A stretch of DNA of 64,000 nt from Candidatus Methylophosphatis roskildensis (GTDB lineage Bacteria; Pseudomonadota; Gammaproteobacteria; Burkholderiales; Rhodocyclaceae). The notes under the pieces were generated by a model. The model had not been told where the DNA came from. It made no database searches and saw only the letters and a list, made by a program, of their open reading frames with translations. The translations under genes were made by a program, and so were the position numbers. Positions within the stretch are counted from its first letter, which is position 1. Each line of letters starts with the position of its first letter. This document shows, one piece after another, positions 8,801 through 17,489 of this stretch. Where the stretch lies: the NCBI GenBank assembly GCA_016708905.1, contig JADJEV010000001.1, positions 124,001-188,000 of the forward strand, written 5' to 3'.

Positions 8801-10039
8801 ATGGCAACAGCAACCACCAGCAGGGCTACGCGCCGGGCAGCAATCCAGCGGGAGACGATGTTCCTGTGGGAAGGGAAGGACAAGACCGGCAAACAGTTGC
8901 GCGGCGAGATGCGCTCCACCGGCGAGAACGTGGTATCCGCCTCGCTGCGACGGCAGGGGATCATCGTCACCAAGGTCCGGAAACAGAAGTTCAGTCGGGG
9001 CGGCCGGGTATCGGAAAAAGACATCACGCTATTTACGCGACAACTGGCCACCATGATGAAAGCGGGCGTTCCCCTGCTCCAGGCCTTCGACATAACGGCT
9101 AAAGGTGCATCGAACCCGGCTGTCGGCAAGCTGCTGACCGACGTGCGCACCGAAGTCGAAACCGGCAGCAGCCTGGCGCAAGCCTTCCGCAAACACCCGG
9201 TGCACTTTGACGCGCTGTACTGCAACTTGATTGGCGCCGGCGAACAGGCCGGTATCCTCGATGCACTGCTGGACCGCCTTGCAACGTACAAAGAAAAGAC
9301 CCTTGCACTCAAGAGCAAGATCAAGTCCGCGATGTTCTATCCGGCCGCAGTAGTCGTCGTTGCCTTCGTCGTGACCGCAGTGATCATGTTGTTCGTGGTG
9401 CCGGAATTCAAGAAGGTATTCACCAGTTTCGGGGCCGATCTGCCCGCGCCGACGCTTTTCGTGATCGGGATCTCCGACGCGTTCGTCGCCCACTGGTACA
9501 TCATCTTCGGCGCTTTGGGCGGCGGCATTATTGCGTTCTTCTATTTCTGGAAGCGCTCGGTACCCATGCAGGTGGTAATTGACCGGATGCTGTTGCGCGC
9601 CCCGATATTTGGCGACATCGTGCGCAAGGCGACCATCGCGCGGTGGACGCGAACTCTGTCCACCATGTTCGCCGCAGGCGTTCCGCTCGTGGAAGCTCTC
9701 GATTCGGTCGGTGGCGCTTCCGGCAACTACGTCTACAAGGTTGCGACCAAGCAGATTCAGACCGAGGTCAGCACCGGAACCAGCCTGACCATCTCGATGC
9801 AGAATGCGCAGGTCTTTCCGATGATGGTGGTGCAGATGGTAGCGATCGGCGAAGAGTCTGGCCAGCTCGATGCGATGTTGGCCAAAGTCGCCGACATGTA
9901 TGAGCAGGAAGTGGACGACGCCGTTGCAAGCATGTCCAGTCTGATCGAACCCATCATCATGGTTTTCCTGGGTGTCGTCATCGGCGGCCTCGTCGTCGCG
10001 ATGTATCTGCCGATCTTCAAGCTCGGTCAGGTCGTCTAA
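8801..10039 (+). CDS. pilC: type IV pilus inner-membrane platform protein PilC
   Basis: 412-residue polytopic protein with two T2SF (GspF) domains, about 75-200 and 280-400, each followed by hydrophobic segments (AVVVVAFVVTAVIMLFVV; IIMVFLGVVIGGLVVAMYLP). It anchors the PilB motor to the assembling pilus. The ATG at 8801 is chosen because a good GGAG ribosome-binding site lies 6 bases upstream; an in-frame TTG at 8768 would place the site inside the gene. It is followed by pilD after 55 bases. Confidence 0.96.
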   Translation: MATATTSRATRRAAIQRETMFLWEGKDKTGKQLRGEMRSTGENVVSASLRRQGIIVTKVRKQKFSRGGRVSEKDITLFTRQLATMMKAGVPLLQAFDITAKGASNPAVGKLLTDVRTEVETGSSLAQAFRKHPVHFDALYCNLIGAGEQAGILDALLDRLATYKEKTLALKSKIKSAMFYPAAVVVVAFVVTAVIMLFVVPEFKKVFTSFGADLPAPTLFVIGISDAFVAHWYIIFGALGGGIIAFFYFWKRSVPMQVVIDRMLLRAPIFGDIVRKATIARWTRTLSTMFAAGVPLVEALDSVGGASGNYVYKVATKQIQTEVSTGTSLTISMQNAQVFPMMVVQMVAIGEESGQLDAMLAKVADMYEQEVDDAVASMSSLIEPIIMVFLGVVIGGLVVAMYLPIFKLGQVV

Positions 10040-10094
10040 GCTTGCGAAGCACCCAAGGCGCATTCGCGCCTTGGGACTGGAGCATTGCCAGAAG

Positions 10095-10949
10095 ATGCCG
10101 GACGTTTTTCTCGATCCGCTGAACTTCACGTTCGGCTGCGCCATCCTGGGACTGTTGGTCGGCAGTTTTCTCAATGTCGTGATACATCGCCTGCCAAGAA
10201 TGCTCGAACAGGAGTGGCACGCCAATTGCGCAGAACTGAAGGGCGATCCAATCCCGTCGGCCGAACGCATCTCGCTGGCACGGCCGCGCTCGCGCTGCCC
10301 GCACTGCGGCCATCAGATCACCACGTTCGAGAACATTCCGGTGGTGAGCTATTTGCTGCTCCGCGGAAAGTGCAGTCACTGCAAGGCACGTATTGGACTG
10401 CGTTACCCGTTGGTCGAGGCCCTGTCCGGTTTGCTCTCCGGGTTTGCGGCGTGGCACTTTGGTCCGGGCTGGGCCGCAGCAGGTGCAATTGTGTTCGTGT
10501 GGGTTCTGCTCGCCCTGACGTTCATCGACATCGACACCCAGTTGCTGCCGGACACTCTGACAATACCGTTGATCTGGATTGGGCTGCTCTTCAATCTTGG
10601 CGGCCATCTGGTCGACATCAAGAGCGCGGTGCTCGGAGCGGTGGTCGGTTATCTTGTGCTTTGGTCGGTTTATTGGCTGTTCAAACTGGCGACCGGAAAA
10701 GAAGGCATGGGCTACGGCGACTTCAAACTGCTGTCAGCGATCGGCGCCTGGCTGGGGTGGCAGCAATTGCCGTTGACGATTCTGCTTTCCTCCGTGGTCG
10801 GCGCAGCGATCGGGATGTTCATGATCCTGGTCGCGCGCCGCGGGCGCGAGGTTCCGATTCCGTTTGGTCCCTATCTGGCAATCGCCGGGATGATCGCGCT
10901 GTTCTGGGGCAAGACACTGACAAGCGCCTATCTTGGGCTGTTGGGTTAG
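10095..10949 (+). CDS. pilD: type IV prepilin peptidase / N-methyltransferase PilD
   Basis: 284-residue inner-membrane aspartyl protease that cleaves type IV prepilins and pseudopilins and methylates the new N-terminus. It has the four-cysteine zinc motif of the methylase loop (CPHCGHQ and CSHCKAR, about 72-100), and the two active-site aspartates in FIDIDTQLLPD and GYGDFKLL, with about eight membrane segments. The start at 10095 (MPDVFLDPL) puts the first helix at the normal position; the frame extends upstream only as overlap with pilC. In many relatives coaE and zapD follow pilD; here a 156-base gap and an FmdB gene follow instead. Confidence 0.96.
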   Translation: MPDVFLDPLNFTFGCAILGLLVGSFLNVVIHRLPRMLEQEWHANCAELKGDPIPSAERISLARPRSRCPHCGHQITTFENIPVVSYLLLRGKCSHCKARIGLRYPLVEALSGLLSGFAAWHFGPGWAAAGAIVFVWVLLALTFIDIDTQLLPDTLTIPLIWIGLLFNLGGHLVDIKSAVLGAVVGYLVLWSVYWLFKLATGKEGMGYGDFKLLSAIGAWLGWQQLPLTILLSSVVGAAIGMFMILVARRGREVPIPFGPYLAIAGMIALFWGKTLTSAYLGLLG

Positions 10950-11105
10950 CCTCGCCCGGCAGTTGAAACTGGCCCGATGCACCCCACTCTTGTCGCTCGA
11001 CACGCAGCCAAAGAGTAGTGCTGGATAGCGGCGAGTACGCCGCTCGTCGCGTCCCGTAGGCTCACAGGGTCTAGGATATACTTTGTTCTTTCAGGAGATT
11101 GCACC

Positions 11106-11384
11106 ATGCCGATCTATGAATATCGTTGCTCAGACTGCGGCCTGCAGAAGGAATTTCTGCAGCGAATCGCCGATGCGCCTATTGCGGCGTGCCCGACTTG
11201 CGGCAGCGGCAGCTTTTCCAAGATGCTGAGTGCAGCCGGATTTCATCTGAAGGGGAGTGGTTGGTACGCGACCGATTTCAAGGGTGGAACCAAGGCCGGG
11301 AGCAAGGAGAGCAGCACTGAAACCAAAACCACCGAAAGCCCTGCTCCAGCCACGCCTTGCGGGGGATCGTGCACGTGTCACTGA
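11106..11384 (+). CDS. FmdB family zinc-ribbon protein
   Basis: 92-residue protein with an N-terminal FmdB/CxxC_CxxC zinc ribbon (MPIYEYRCSDCG and CPTCGSG, residues 1-45) and a low-complexity S/T/K-rich linker ending in a C-terminal CGGSCTCH cluster, a usual feature of the betaproteobacterial members. Function is not known beyond metal binding and presumed regulation. A strong AGGAG site lies 6 bases upstream of the ATG. It overlaps nothing but lies 10 bases before the DUF502 gene and in the conserved FmdB-DUF502-aspS order. Confidence 0.92.
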   Translation: MPIYEYRCSDCGLQKEFLQRIADAPIAACPTCGSGSFSKMLSAAGFHLKGSGWYATDFKGGTKAGSKESSTETKTTESPAPATPCGGSCTCH

Positions 11385-11394
11385 CCCCCTCTTC

Positions 11395-12018
11395 ATGAAA
11401 CGCTATTTCGTCGCCGGACTTCTGATCTGGATTCCAATCGTCATCACGATCTGGGTGCTGGCATGGATCGTCGGCACCCTGGACCAAACGCTGCTATTGT
11501 TGCCCTATTCGATGCGCCCCGCCCAGTTGTTGGGCTTTCATGTGCCAGGTCTGGGGGTCATACTATCGGTTGTTGTCGTGCTCCTGACCGGCGTGGTCGC
11601 CGCCAATATGATCGGTCAGCGGCTGGTGCGCTACTGGGATGGCCTGCTCTCCCGCATCCCTGTCGTGAAATCCATCTATTACAGCGTCAAACAGGTCTCC
11701 GACACCCTTTTCTCGTCCAACGGACAGGCCTTTCGGAAGGCGCTTCTCGTGCAGTATCCGCGCGCGAATTGCTGGACGATCGCGTTTCTCACTGGACAGC
11801 CCGGCGGAGACGCTGCCAGGAGTTTGTCGGATCACGTCAGCGTTTACGTCCCCACTACGCCGAATCCAACGTCGGGGTTCTTCCTGATGCTGCCCCGATC
11901 CGATGTCATCGAACTCGACATGTCGGTGGACGAAGCCCTCAAGTACATCGTGTCGATGGGCGTGGTCGCGCCATCCAGACGCGCAAGCAGCGGCGCCGTC
12001 GCGCTGCAGAACAACTGA
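11395..12018 (+). CDS. DUF502 family membrane protein
   Basis: 207-residue protein with two hydrophobic segments near the N-terminus (YFVAGLLIWIPIVITIWVL and VILSVVVVLLTGVVAANM) followed by a soluble domain with conserved VKSIYYSVKQVSDTLFS and PTTPNPTSGF motifs, which is the DUF502 signature. No biochemical role is established. The start MKRYFVAGLLIW at 11395 is chosen over an upstream in-frame ATG inside the FmdB gene because family members begin MKRYF. It is likely co-transcribed with the FmdB gene and aspS. Confidence 0.93.
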   Translation: MKRYFVAGLLIWIPIVITIWVLAWIVGTLDQTLLLLPYSMRPAQLLGFHVPGLGVILSVVVVLLTGVVAANMIGQRLVRYWDGLLSRIPVVKSIYYSVKQVSDTLFSSNGQAFRKALLVQYPRANCWTIAFLTGQPGGDAARSLSDHVSVYVPTTPNPTSGFFLMLPRSDVIELDMSVDEALKYIVSMGVVAPSRRASSGAVALQNN

Positions 12019-12078
12019 AGGAGCCGGTTTCGGCCGGTTTCTTGCTCAATCGATCCATCACGCTCCCGCCTCGACATC

Positions 12079-13857
12079 ATGCGCACCCACTATTGCGGCC
12101 TGGTCAATACCGCACAGCTCGATCAATCCGTCACGCTCTGCGGTTGGGCGCATCGCCGCCGCGATCATGGCGGCGTCATCTTCATCGATCTGCGAGACCG
12201 CGAAGGGCTCGTCCAGGTGGTTTGCGATCCGGATCGGCCGGGGATGTTCAAGTTGGCCGAAACCGTTCGCAACGAATTCGTGCTCAGGGTTGCCGGCAGG
12301 GTCCGCCACCGCCCGGCGGGCACCACCAATCTGAACATGCGGAGTGGCGAGATCGAAGTGCTGTGCCACGAGATTGAGATTCTCAATGCCGCAGTCACCC
12401 CGCCCTTTCAGCTGGATGACGAGAATCTGTCGGAGAACGTTCGACTCACTCACCGCGTGATCGACCTGCGCCGGCCGCAGATGCAGAAGAACATGATGCT
12501 GCGCTACAAGGTAGCCATGGCTTTCCGCAGGTTTCTCGATGCGAACGGCTTCATCGACATCGAAACGCCGATGCTGACCAAGAGCACGCCGGAAGGCGCC
12601 CGAGATTACCTCGTGCCCTCGCGCGTCCATGATGGCCAGTTTTTCGCCCTGCCCCAGTCGCCGCAGTTGTTCAAGCAGCTATTGATGGTCGCAGGTTTCG
12701 ATCGTTACTACCAGATCACCAAGTGTTTCCGTGATGAGGATTTGCGCGCCGATCGCCAGCCTGAATTCACCCAGGTCGACATCGAAACCTCGTTCCTGAG
12801 CGAGACCGAGATCACGTCGATCATGGAAGACATGATTCGCTCCGTCTTCAGGGAAGCGCTTGCGGTCGAACTGCCGAATCCGTTCCCGCGCATGAGCCAT
12901 GACGAAGCCATGCGCAGATTCGGTTCGGACAAACCGGATCTTCGCGTGACGCTCGAACTCACCGAGATCACCGACGCGGTCAAGAATGTCGCATTCAGGG
13001 TCTTCAGCGGTCCAGCAAATTCGCCTGACGGCCGGGTCGCTGCACTGCGCGTACCCGGCGGCGCGAGCATGTCGCGCGGCGAAATCGATGCTTACACCGA
13101 GTTCGTCAAGATCTACGGCGCGAGGGGTCTGGCCTACATCAAGGTAATCGACGCCACCAAGCTCAGCGAGGAAGGCCTTCAATCGCCGATCGTCAAGAAT
13201 CTCGACGAGAATTCGCTGCGCGAAGTAATGGCTCGCTGCGACGCGCAGTCGGGCGATCTCGTCTTCTTTGGCGCCGACAAGGCAAATGTCGTCAACGATT
13301 CGCTCGGTGCGCTGCGCGCGAGGATCGGCCACGAGAAGAAATTCGTGAGCAGTGAAGCATGGTGCCCACTATGGGTGGTCGACTTCCCGATGTTCGAGTA
13401 CGACGAGGACAACAAGCGTTGGGCGGCCTGCCACCACCCGTTCACCAGCCCGAAGGACGGCCATGAAGAATGGCTCGAAACCGATCCCGGAAGGTGTCTC
13501 GCAAAGGCCTACGATCTCGCGCTCAACGGCTCGGAGATCGGTGGCGGTTCGGTGCGTATCCATCGCGAAGACGTGCAGAGCAAGGTGTTCCGCGCGCTGA
13601 ACATCGGCGCCGAGGAAGCGCAACTCAAGTTCGGCTTCCTGCTCGACGCGCTGCGATATGGCGCGCCTCCGCACGGTGGCCTTGCGTTTGGCCTCGACCG
13701 TATCGTGACCTTGATGACAGGCGCCGAATCCATCCGCGACGTGATCGCCTTCCCTAAGACGCAGCGCGCGCAGTGCCTGCTGACCCAGGCGCCTTCCCCG
13801 GTCGACGAAAAGCAGCTGCGCGAACTGCACATTCGCCTGCGCAACACGGCGCAATAG
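12079..13857 (+). CDS. aspS: aspartyl-tRNA synthetase
   Basis: 592-residue class II synthetase charging tRNA-Asp (possibly also tRNA-Asn). The OB-fold anticodon-binding domain is residues 1-110, the catalytic core has motif 2 (CFRDEDLRADRQPEFTQ, about 218) and motif 3 (GGLAFGLDRIV, about 535), and the bacterial GAD insertion lies at about 290-420. Length and start (MRTHYCG) match bacterial AspRS. Whether it is discriminating would depend on the anticodon-binding residues and is not decided here. It is followed by the ribonuclease/barstar pair, which interrupts the usual aspS-nudB order. Confidence 0.98.
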   Translation: MRTHYCGLVNTAQLDQSVTLCGWAHRRRDHGGVIFIDLRDREGLVQVVCDPDRPGMFKLAETVRNEFVLRVAGRVRHRPAGTTNLNMRSGEIEVLCHEIEILNAAVTPPFQLDDENLSENVRLTHRVIDLRRPQMQKNMMLRYKVAMAFRRFLDANGFIDIETPMLTKSTPEGARDYLVPSRVHDGQFFALPQSPQLFKQLLMVAGFDRYYQITKCFRDEDLRADRQPEFTQVDIETSFLSETEITSIMEDMIRSVFREALAVELPNPFPRMSHDEAMRRFGSDKPDLRVTLELTEITDAVKNVAFRVFSGPANSPDGRVAALRVPGGASMSRGEIDAYTEFVKIYGARGLAYIKVIDATKLSEEGLQSPIVKNLDENSLREVMARCDAQSGDLVFFGADKANVVNDSLGALRARIGHEKKFVSSEAWCPLWVVDFPMFEYDEDNKRWAACHHPFTSPKDGHEEWLETDPGRCLAKAYDLALNGSEIGGGSVRIHREDVQSKVFRALNIGAEEAQLKFGFLLDALRYGAPPHGGLAFGLDRIVTLMTGAESIRDVIAFPKTQRAQCLLTQAPSPVDEKQLRELHIRLRNTAQ

Positions 13858-13911
13858 TCGACCGCCGCGGCCCATAGTCGCGATAACTTTCATGCAGGCA
13901 AGAATGGCCCC

Positions 13912-14328
13912 ATGAAGCTCGCTTGGCCATTTGCTCGCGCCGCGGTGGTCCAGCTTTGCGTCGTGCTCTTTGCCTTCGTCGCCGGTAGGCCGGCACAGGC
14001 ATTTGAATGGCCGTTTCGCAGCGGCTTGCGCGGCGAAACCACATTCGATTCGCTACCGCCCGAAGCGCGCGACACACTAGTCCGAATCCGCAATGGAGGC
14101 CCACATCGGCATCACCGCGACGGTGTCGTGTTCCAGAACAGAGAGCATCACCTGCCGGAGCGTCCGCGCGGCTACTATCGTGAATTCACGGTCGAAACAC
14201 CGGGCAGGCGTGACCGCGGTGCACGCCGAATCGTGGCGGGTGCGGGGAGCACCGGCAACGTGCAGACATCCGGCGAGTACTACTACACCGACGACCACTA
14301 CCGCTCTTTCCGGAGGATTCGCGAGTGA
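13912..14328 (+). CDS. secreted guanyl-specific ribonuclease (RNase Sa/barnase superfamily)
   Basis: 138-residue precursor with a signal peptide (residues 1-30, ending GRPAQA) and a microbial N1/T1-type ribonuclease domain (about 48-137). The family motifs align residue by residue with RNase Sa: LPPEARDTL, the guanine-binding loop GVVFQNRE with E78, catalytic base E91 (YYREFTVETPG), R106 (GARRI) and H129 (YTDDHYRSF). So the guanosine-specific active site looks complete. The mature part has no cysteines, unlike RNase Sa with its single disulphide. It should cut RNA 3' of G after export. Its stop overlaps the GTG start of a barstar gene by 4 bases, a ribonuclease/inhibitor arrangement. Export function (toxin or scavenging) is inference. 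Confidence 0.9.
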   Translation: MKLAWPFARAAVVQLCVVLFAFVAGRPAQAFEWPFRSGLRGETTFDSLPPEARDTLVRIRNGGPHRHHRDGVVFQNREHHLPERPRGYYREFTVETPGRRDRGARRIVAGAGSTGNVQTSGEYYYTDDHYRSFRRIRE

Positions 14329-14771
14329 GCAAGTTCGATCTGGAAACCGTGCTGGGCAATGCCGAGCGGGCAGGTCCTCATGAACTCCCTCTCGGATCGC
14401 TGGATGAACTGCACGCAGCAGCCAGGAGTCTCGGCTTTCCGCTCGCTCACGTTGACCTCGCACAGGCACGCGACAAGGATGACCTGCTGGCCGCGTTGGC
14501 TATCGCCCTCAAACTACCGGAGTGGTTCGGCCAGAATTGGGACGCGCTCACCGACTGCCTGTGCGACCTGTCGTGGAAACCGGCGCCGGGGTATCTGATC
14601 TTCATCGAAGGCCACGATCCGCTGCGTGCCGCACATCCCGGCGACTTCGATACCCTGATCGAGATCTTTGCAGAGACTTCCAACTACTGGCGCGAAGAGG
14701 ATATTCCGTTCTGGGCCCTGTTGACACCTCCCGCGGACGGCAAGCCGCTCCTTCCGTCGATCGAGGCTTAG
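14325..14771 (+). CDS. barstar family ribonuclease inhibitor
   Basis: 148-residue cytoplasmic protein of the barstar fold. The inhibitor helix is clear: LPEWFGQNWDALTDCL (about 64-79) against barstar LPEYYGENLDALWDCL, keeping the two acidic hot-spot residues (D73, D77) that plug the barnase active site. It starts with GTG overlapping the ribonuclease stop (GTGA), so the inhibitor is made coupled to the enzyme and should protect the cell from unexported ribonuclease. The N-terminal 40 residues are longer than in Bacillus barstar (about 90 residues in total). Followed 4 bases later by nudB. Confidence 0.93.
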   Translation: MSKFDLETVLGNAERAGPHELPLGSLDELHAAARSLGFPLAHVDLAQARDKDDLLAALAIALKLPEWFGQNWDALTDCLCDLSWKPAPGYLIFIEGHDPLRAAHPGDFDTLIEIFAETSNYWREEDIPFWALLTPPADGKPLLPSIEA

Positions 14772-14775
14772 GCAG

Positions 14776-15228
14776 ATGGGATTCAAGCAGCCGGTATCGG
14801 CTCTGGTGGTGATCCACTCACCCGAGCTCGATGTCTTGCTGCTCGAGCGGGCCAAGCACCCGGGATACTGGCAATCGGTGACCGGCAGCTCGGAAGTCGG
14901 CGAACCCATCGCCCAAACGGCCCGGCGTGAAGTGCTGGAGGAGACGGGCATCGATGCCGGCCGTTTCCAGCTCGTCGATTGGCAACACAGCTGCGTGTGG
15001 GAGATCTTTCTCGAATGGCGCTTTCGCTACGGCCCGGGCATCACCCACAACACGGAACACGTGTTCAGCCTGCGCGTACCGCGCGATACGCCTGTTACGA
15101 TCTCGCCGAGCGAACATCTCTCGCACATCTGGCTCCCATGGCGGGAAGCGGCGGTGAAGTGCTTCTCCTGGACCAACCGCGACGCGATCCTCGAACTGCC
15201 TCGACGCTTCGGTCCCGCCGCGGATTAG
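14776..15228 (+). CDS. nudB: dihydroneopterin triphosphate diphosphatase NudB
   Basis: 150-residue Nudix hydrolase. The Nudix box is intact (GSSEVGE...ARREVLEETGI, about 36-59). The sequence start FKQPVSALVVIH and the ending with SWTNRDAILELP match NudB/NtpA, which removes pyrophosphate from dihydroneopterin triphosphate in folate synthesis. Its place downstream of aspS is the usual one in Beta- and Gammaproteobacteria. Only 4 bases separate it from the barstar gene, so it is probably on the same transcript. Confidence 0.92.
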   Translation: MGFKQPVSALVVIHSPELDVLLLERAKHPGYWQSVTGSSEVGEPIAQTARREVLEETGIDAGRFQLVDWQHSCVWEIFLEWRFRYGPGITHNTEHVFSLRVPRDTPVTISPSEHLSHIWLPWREAAVKCFSWTNRDAILELPRRFGPAAD

Positions 15229-15308
15229 CCGGTTGCCCTTCGGCGTTGCCCGGTCCGCTCGGCCTGTTCGCGGAGATTGTTGTGGCGCAATCTTGCGCCG
15301 CGCCGGAC

Positions 15309-15336
15309 ATTGAAAATGTGCATGCCGTCCCCATTT
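15309..15336 (+). promoter_or_regulatory. sigma-32 (heat-shock) promoter for the Hsp20 gene
   Basis: ATTGAAA at 15309-15315 and CCCCATTT at 15329-15336, 13 bases apart, match the RpoH consensus CTTGAAA-N(11-16)-CCCCATNT; the -10 matches at every defined position. It lies about 65 bases upstream of the Hsp20 start codon and points toward it, so heat-shock control of that gene is expected. Confidence 0.75.
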
Positions 15337-15400
15337 CCACGCTAGTCGGCAATGCGCCGGGCATCGAGTTCAATGCAGCATATCGTTCAAGGAGATGGCA

Positions 15401-15817
15401 ATGGCAAACATTTCACGTTGGGATCCGATCGACGATCTGTTCCGTGGCTTCTTTGTAAAACCGGTCGATTTCAGTGCACAGGGCGCCGAGGCGCCGTCGA
15501 TCAAGATCGACGTCAAGGAGACGCCGGACGGCTACGCGGTTCACGCCGAGTTGCCCGGGATAAGGAAAGACGACATTCACGTTGCGATCGACGGTGCAGT
15601 CGTTTCGGTCAGCGCCGAGCGCAAGCAGGACAAGGAAGTCAAGGAAGGCGAACGCGTGTTGCGCACCGAGCGCTACTTCGGAAAGGTCTCGCGCAGCTTC
15701 CAACTGGGTGCGGAGATCGACGAGTCCCGTGCGAGCGCGAAATTCAATGATGGGGTTCTCGAATTGACGCTGCCAAAGAAAGCGGCGGTCGCCTCGAAAC
15801 GGCTCACGATTCAATAG
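15401..15817 (+). CDS. Hsp20/alpha-crystallin small heat-shock protein
   Basis: 138-residue small heat-shock chaperone. The alpha-crystallin domain is at about 40-130, starting IKIDVKETPDGYAVHAELPGI and ending in the family motif GVLELTLPKK, with the C-terminal anchor peptide AVASKRLTIQ. It should hold unfolding proteins for DnaK/ClpB. ATG 15401 is preferred to ATG 15395 because the AAGGAG site (15388-15394) is 7 bases from the former and abuts the latter. It has its own sigma-32 promoter and a terminator just downstream, so it is a single-gene unit. Confidence 0.95.
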   Translation: MANISRWDPIDDLFRGFFVKPVDFSAQGAEAPSIKIDVKETPDGYAVHAELPGIRKDDIHVAIDGAVVSVSAERKQDKEVKEGERVLRTERYFGKVSRSFQLGAEIDESRASAKFNDGVLELTLPKKAAVASKRLTIQ

Positions 15818-15844
15818 TCGGCCAATCGTTCTCCAGCCGATACG

Positions 15845-15878
15845 GCGCCCTGCAGCAACCATGCTGCGGGGCGCTTTT
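15845..15878 (+). terminator. intrinsic terminator after the Hsp20 gene
   Basis: A 13-bp stem (15845-15857 with 15862-15874, one G-T pair) around a 4-base loop, followed by TTTTGCTTT. It separates the Hsp20 unit from argB. Confidence 0.8.
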
Positions 15879-15939
15879 GCTTTGCCCGACGCGCCGTTAC
15901 AATCCGCCATTCCTCGCCCTCCGGAAAGCCGTGCGTGCC

Positions 15940-16830
15940 ATGCTGAATACTGCGTCGATTTCACCCGAGACCAAGGCCGGCGTGCTGGCCGAGGCCCTGC
16001 CCTTCATCAAGCGTTTTTTCGACAAGACGATCGTCATCAAGTACGGCGGAAACGCGATGACGGATCCCAAGCTGAAGGACTGCTTCGCCCGCGACGTCGT
16101 GCTCCTCAAGCTGGTCGGGATGAATCCAGTGGTAGTGCATGGCGGCGGTCCGCAGATCGACGATCTGCTCAAGCGCGTGGGCAAGCAGGGACAATTCATC
16201 CAGGGCATGCGGGTGACCGATGAAGAAACCATGGACATCGTGGAAATGGTGCTCGGCGGCGCGGTCAACAAGGAGATCGTCAACCTGATCAACCGCCATG
16301 GCGGCAAGGCGGTGGGGCTGACCGGGCAGGACGGCGGCTTCATCCGGGCACGCAAGCTTCTGATGCCGAACAAGGAGAAGCCGGACGAAATGATCGACAT
16401 CGGGCTGGTCGGCGACATCACGTCGATCGACCCGTCGGTCATCGCCTTCCTCGACACCGGTGACTTCATCCCCGTCATCGCACCGATCGGAGTGGGACCG
16501 GAGGGCGAGTCGTACAACATCAACGCCGACGTCGTCGCCGGCAAGCTGGCGGAAATACTCCAGGCGGAGAAGCTGATTCTGCTCACCAATACACCGGGCG
16601 TACTTGATAGGGATGGCAAGCTGTTGTCGGGCCTGACGCCGAAGCAGATCGACGACATGGTGTCCGACGGCACACTGTCGGGCGGCATGTTGCCGAAGAT
16701 CAGCTCGGCGCTGGATGCCGCACGCAGCGGCGTTCGCAGCGTGCATATCATCGATGGCCGCGTCGAACACGCACTGCTGCTGGAGATCCTGACCGAAGCC
16801 GGCGTCGGTACCCTGATCAAGAGCAAGTAA
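15940..16830 (+). CDS. argB: acetylglutamate kinase
   Basis: 296-residue amino-acid kinase that phosphorylates N-acetylglutamate in arginine synthesis. Visible motifs are the nucleotide-binding IKYGGNAM (about 27-34), substrate loop VVVHGGGPQID (about 64-74), NINADVVAGKLAEIL and SGGMLPKI. Length matches ArgB. The start MLNTASISPETK at 15940 is chosen over an upstream in-frame ATG that would lie in the terminator region. It is followed by a HAD nucleotidase and slmA, the common betaproteobacterial order. Confidence 0.97.
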   Translation: MLNTASISPETKAGVLAEALPFIKRFFDKTIVIKYGGNAMTDPKLKDCFARDVVLLKLVGMNPVVVHGGGPQIDDLLKRVGKQGQFIQGMRVTDEETMDIVEMVLGGAVNKEIVNLINRHGGKAVGLTGQDGGFIRARKLLMPNKEKPDEMIDIGLVGDITSIDPSVIAFLDTGDFIPVIAPIGVGPEGESYNINADVVAGKLAEILQAEKLILLTNTPGVLDRDGKLLSGLTPKQIDDMVSDGTLSGGMLPKISSALDAARSGVRSVHIIDGRVEHALLLEILTEAGVGTLIKSK

Positions 16831-16844
16831 GCCCTCCCACGCCG

Positions 16845-17489
16845 ATGGATCCGCGTTCGCGCGTCTGGATCTTCGATCTGGACGACACGCTACATCACGC
16901 GACGCCAGCCGTCTTTCCGCACATCAACCGCAGCATGACCGCGTACGTTGCTGCACAGCTCGGCATTTCCGACGACGCGGCGAGTGCCTTGCGCGTGGAT
17001 TACTGGCACCGCTACGGCGCCACCCTGCTCGGGCTGATGAGACACCATGGCACCGAGCCGCGGCATTTCCTCTGGCACACCCACCAGTTCGATGACCTTT
17101 CCGGCCTGCTGAATTTCGAAAGCGCATTGCGCGGGATCCTGCGCCGTCTGCCTGGGCGCAAGATAGTCTTCTCCAATTCACCGCTACACTATGCGCAAGC
17201 CGTTCTGCGCGAAATGGGCGTCGCACCGTCGTTCGACACCGTCTATTCGATCGAACGCACGCGATTCAAACCAAAGCCGCAGCGCGCAGGTTTCCTGCGC
17301 ATGCTCCGAGAACTCCATCTCGCGCCCTCGCGCTGCATCATGGTTGAGGACAGCGCTGCCAACCTTCGAGTAGCGAAATGCCTCGGCATGAAAAGCGTAT
17401 GGCTCTCGCGCAAACGCCGGCGTCCCTCTTTCGTCGATGTCAGGATAGAATCGATACTAGACTTGCCGCGAATAATCCACCGACTCTAG
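16845..17489 (+). CDS. HAD-superfamily pyrimidine 5'-nucleotidase
   Basis: 214-residue HAD hydrolase of the Sdt1/YjjG-like pyrimidine 5'-nucleotidase type. Motif I is FDLDDTL (nucleophile D11, acid D13), motif II the serine in FSNSPLHY, motif III the lysine in RFKPKPQ, and motif IV EDSAANL. It probably dephosphorylates UMP/CMP or damaged pyrimidine nucleotides; exact substrate is inference. It begins 14 bases after argB. Its TAG stop is part of the CTAG boundary of the palindromic element that follows. Confidence 0.9.
   Translation: MDPRSRVWIFDLDDTLHHATPAVFPHINRSMTAYVAAQLGISDDAASALRVDYWHRYGATLLGLMRHHGTEPRHFLWHTHQFDDLSGLLNFESALRGILRRLPGRKIVFSNSPLHYAQAVLREMGVAPSFDTVYSIERTRFKPKPQRAGFLRMLRELHLAPSRCIMVEDSAANLRVAKCLGMKSVWLSRKRRRPSFVDVRIESILDLPRIIHRL

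Noticed and set aside
10215..10229. TGGCAC-N5-TTGC, a perfect sigma-54 -24/-12 pattern
   Set aside because: It lies inside pilD and encodes the conserved EWHANC segment, so the match is explained by the protein sequence; no gene starts just downstream.
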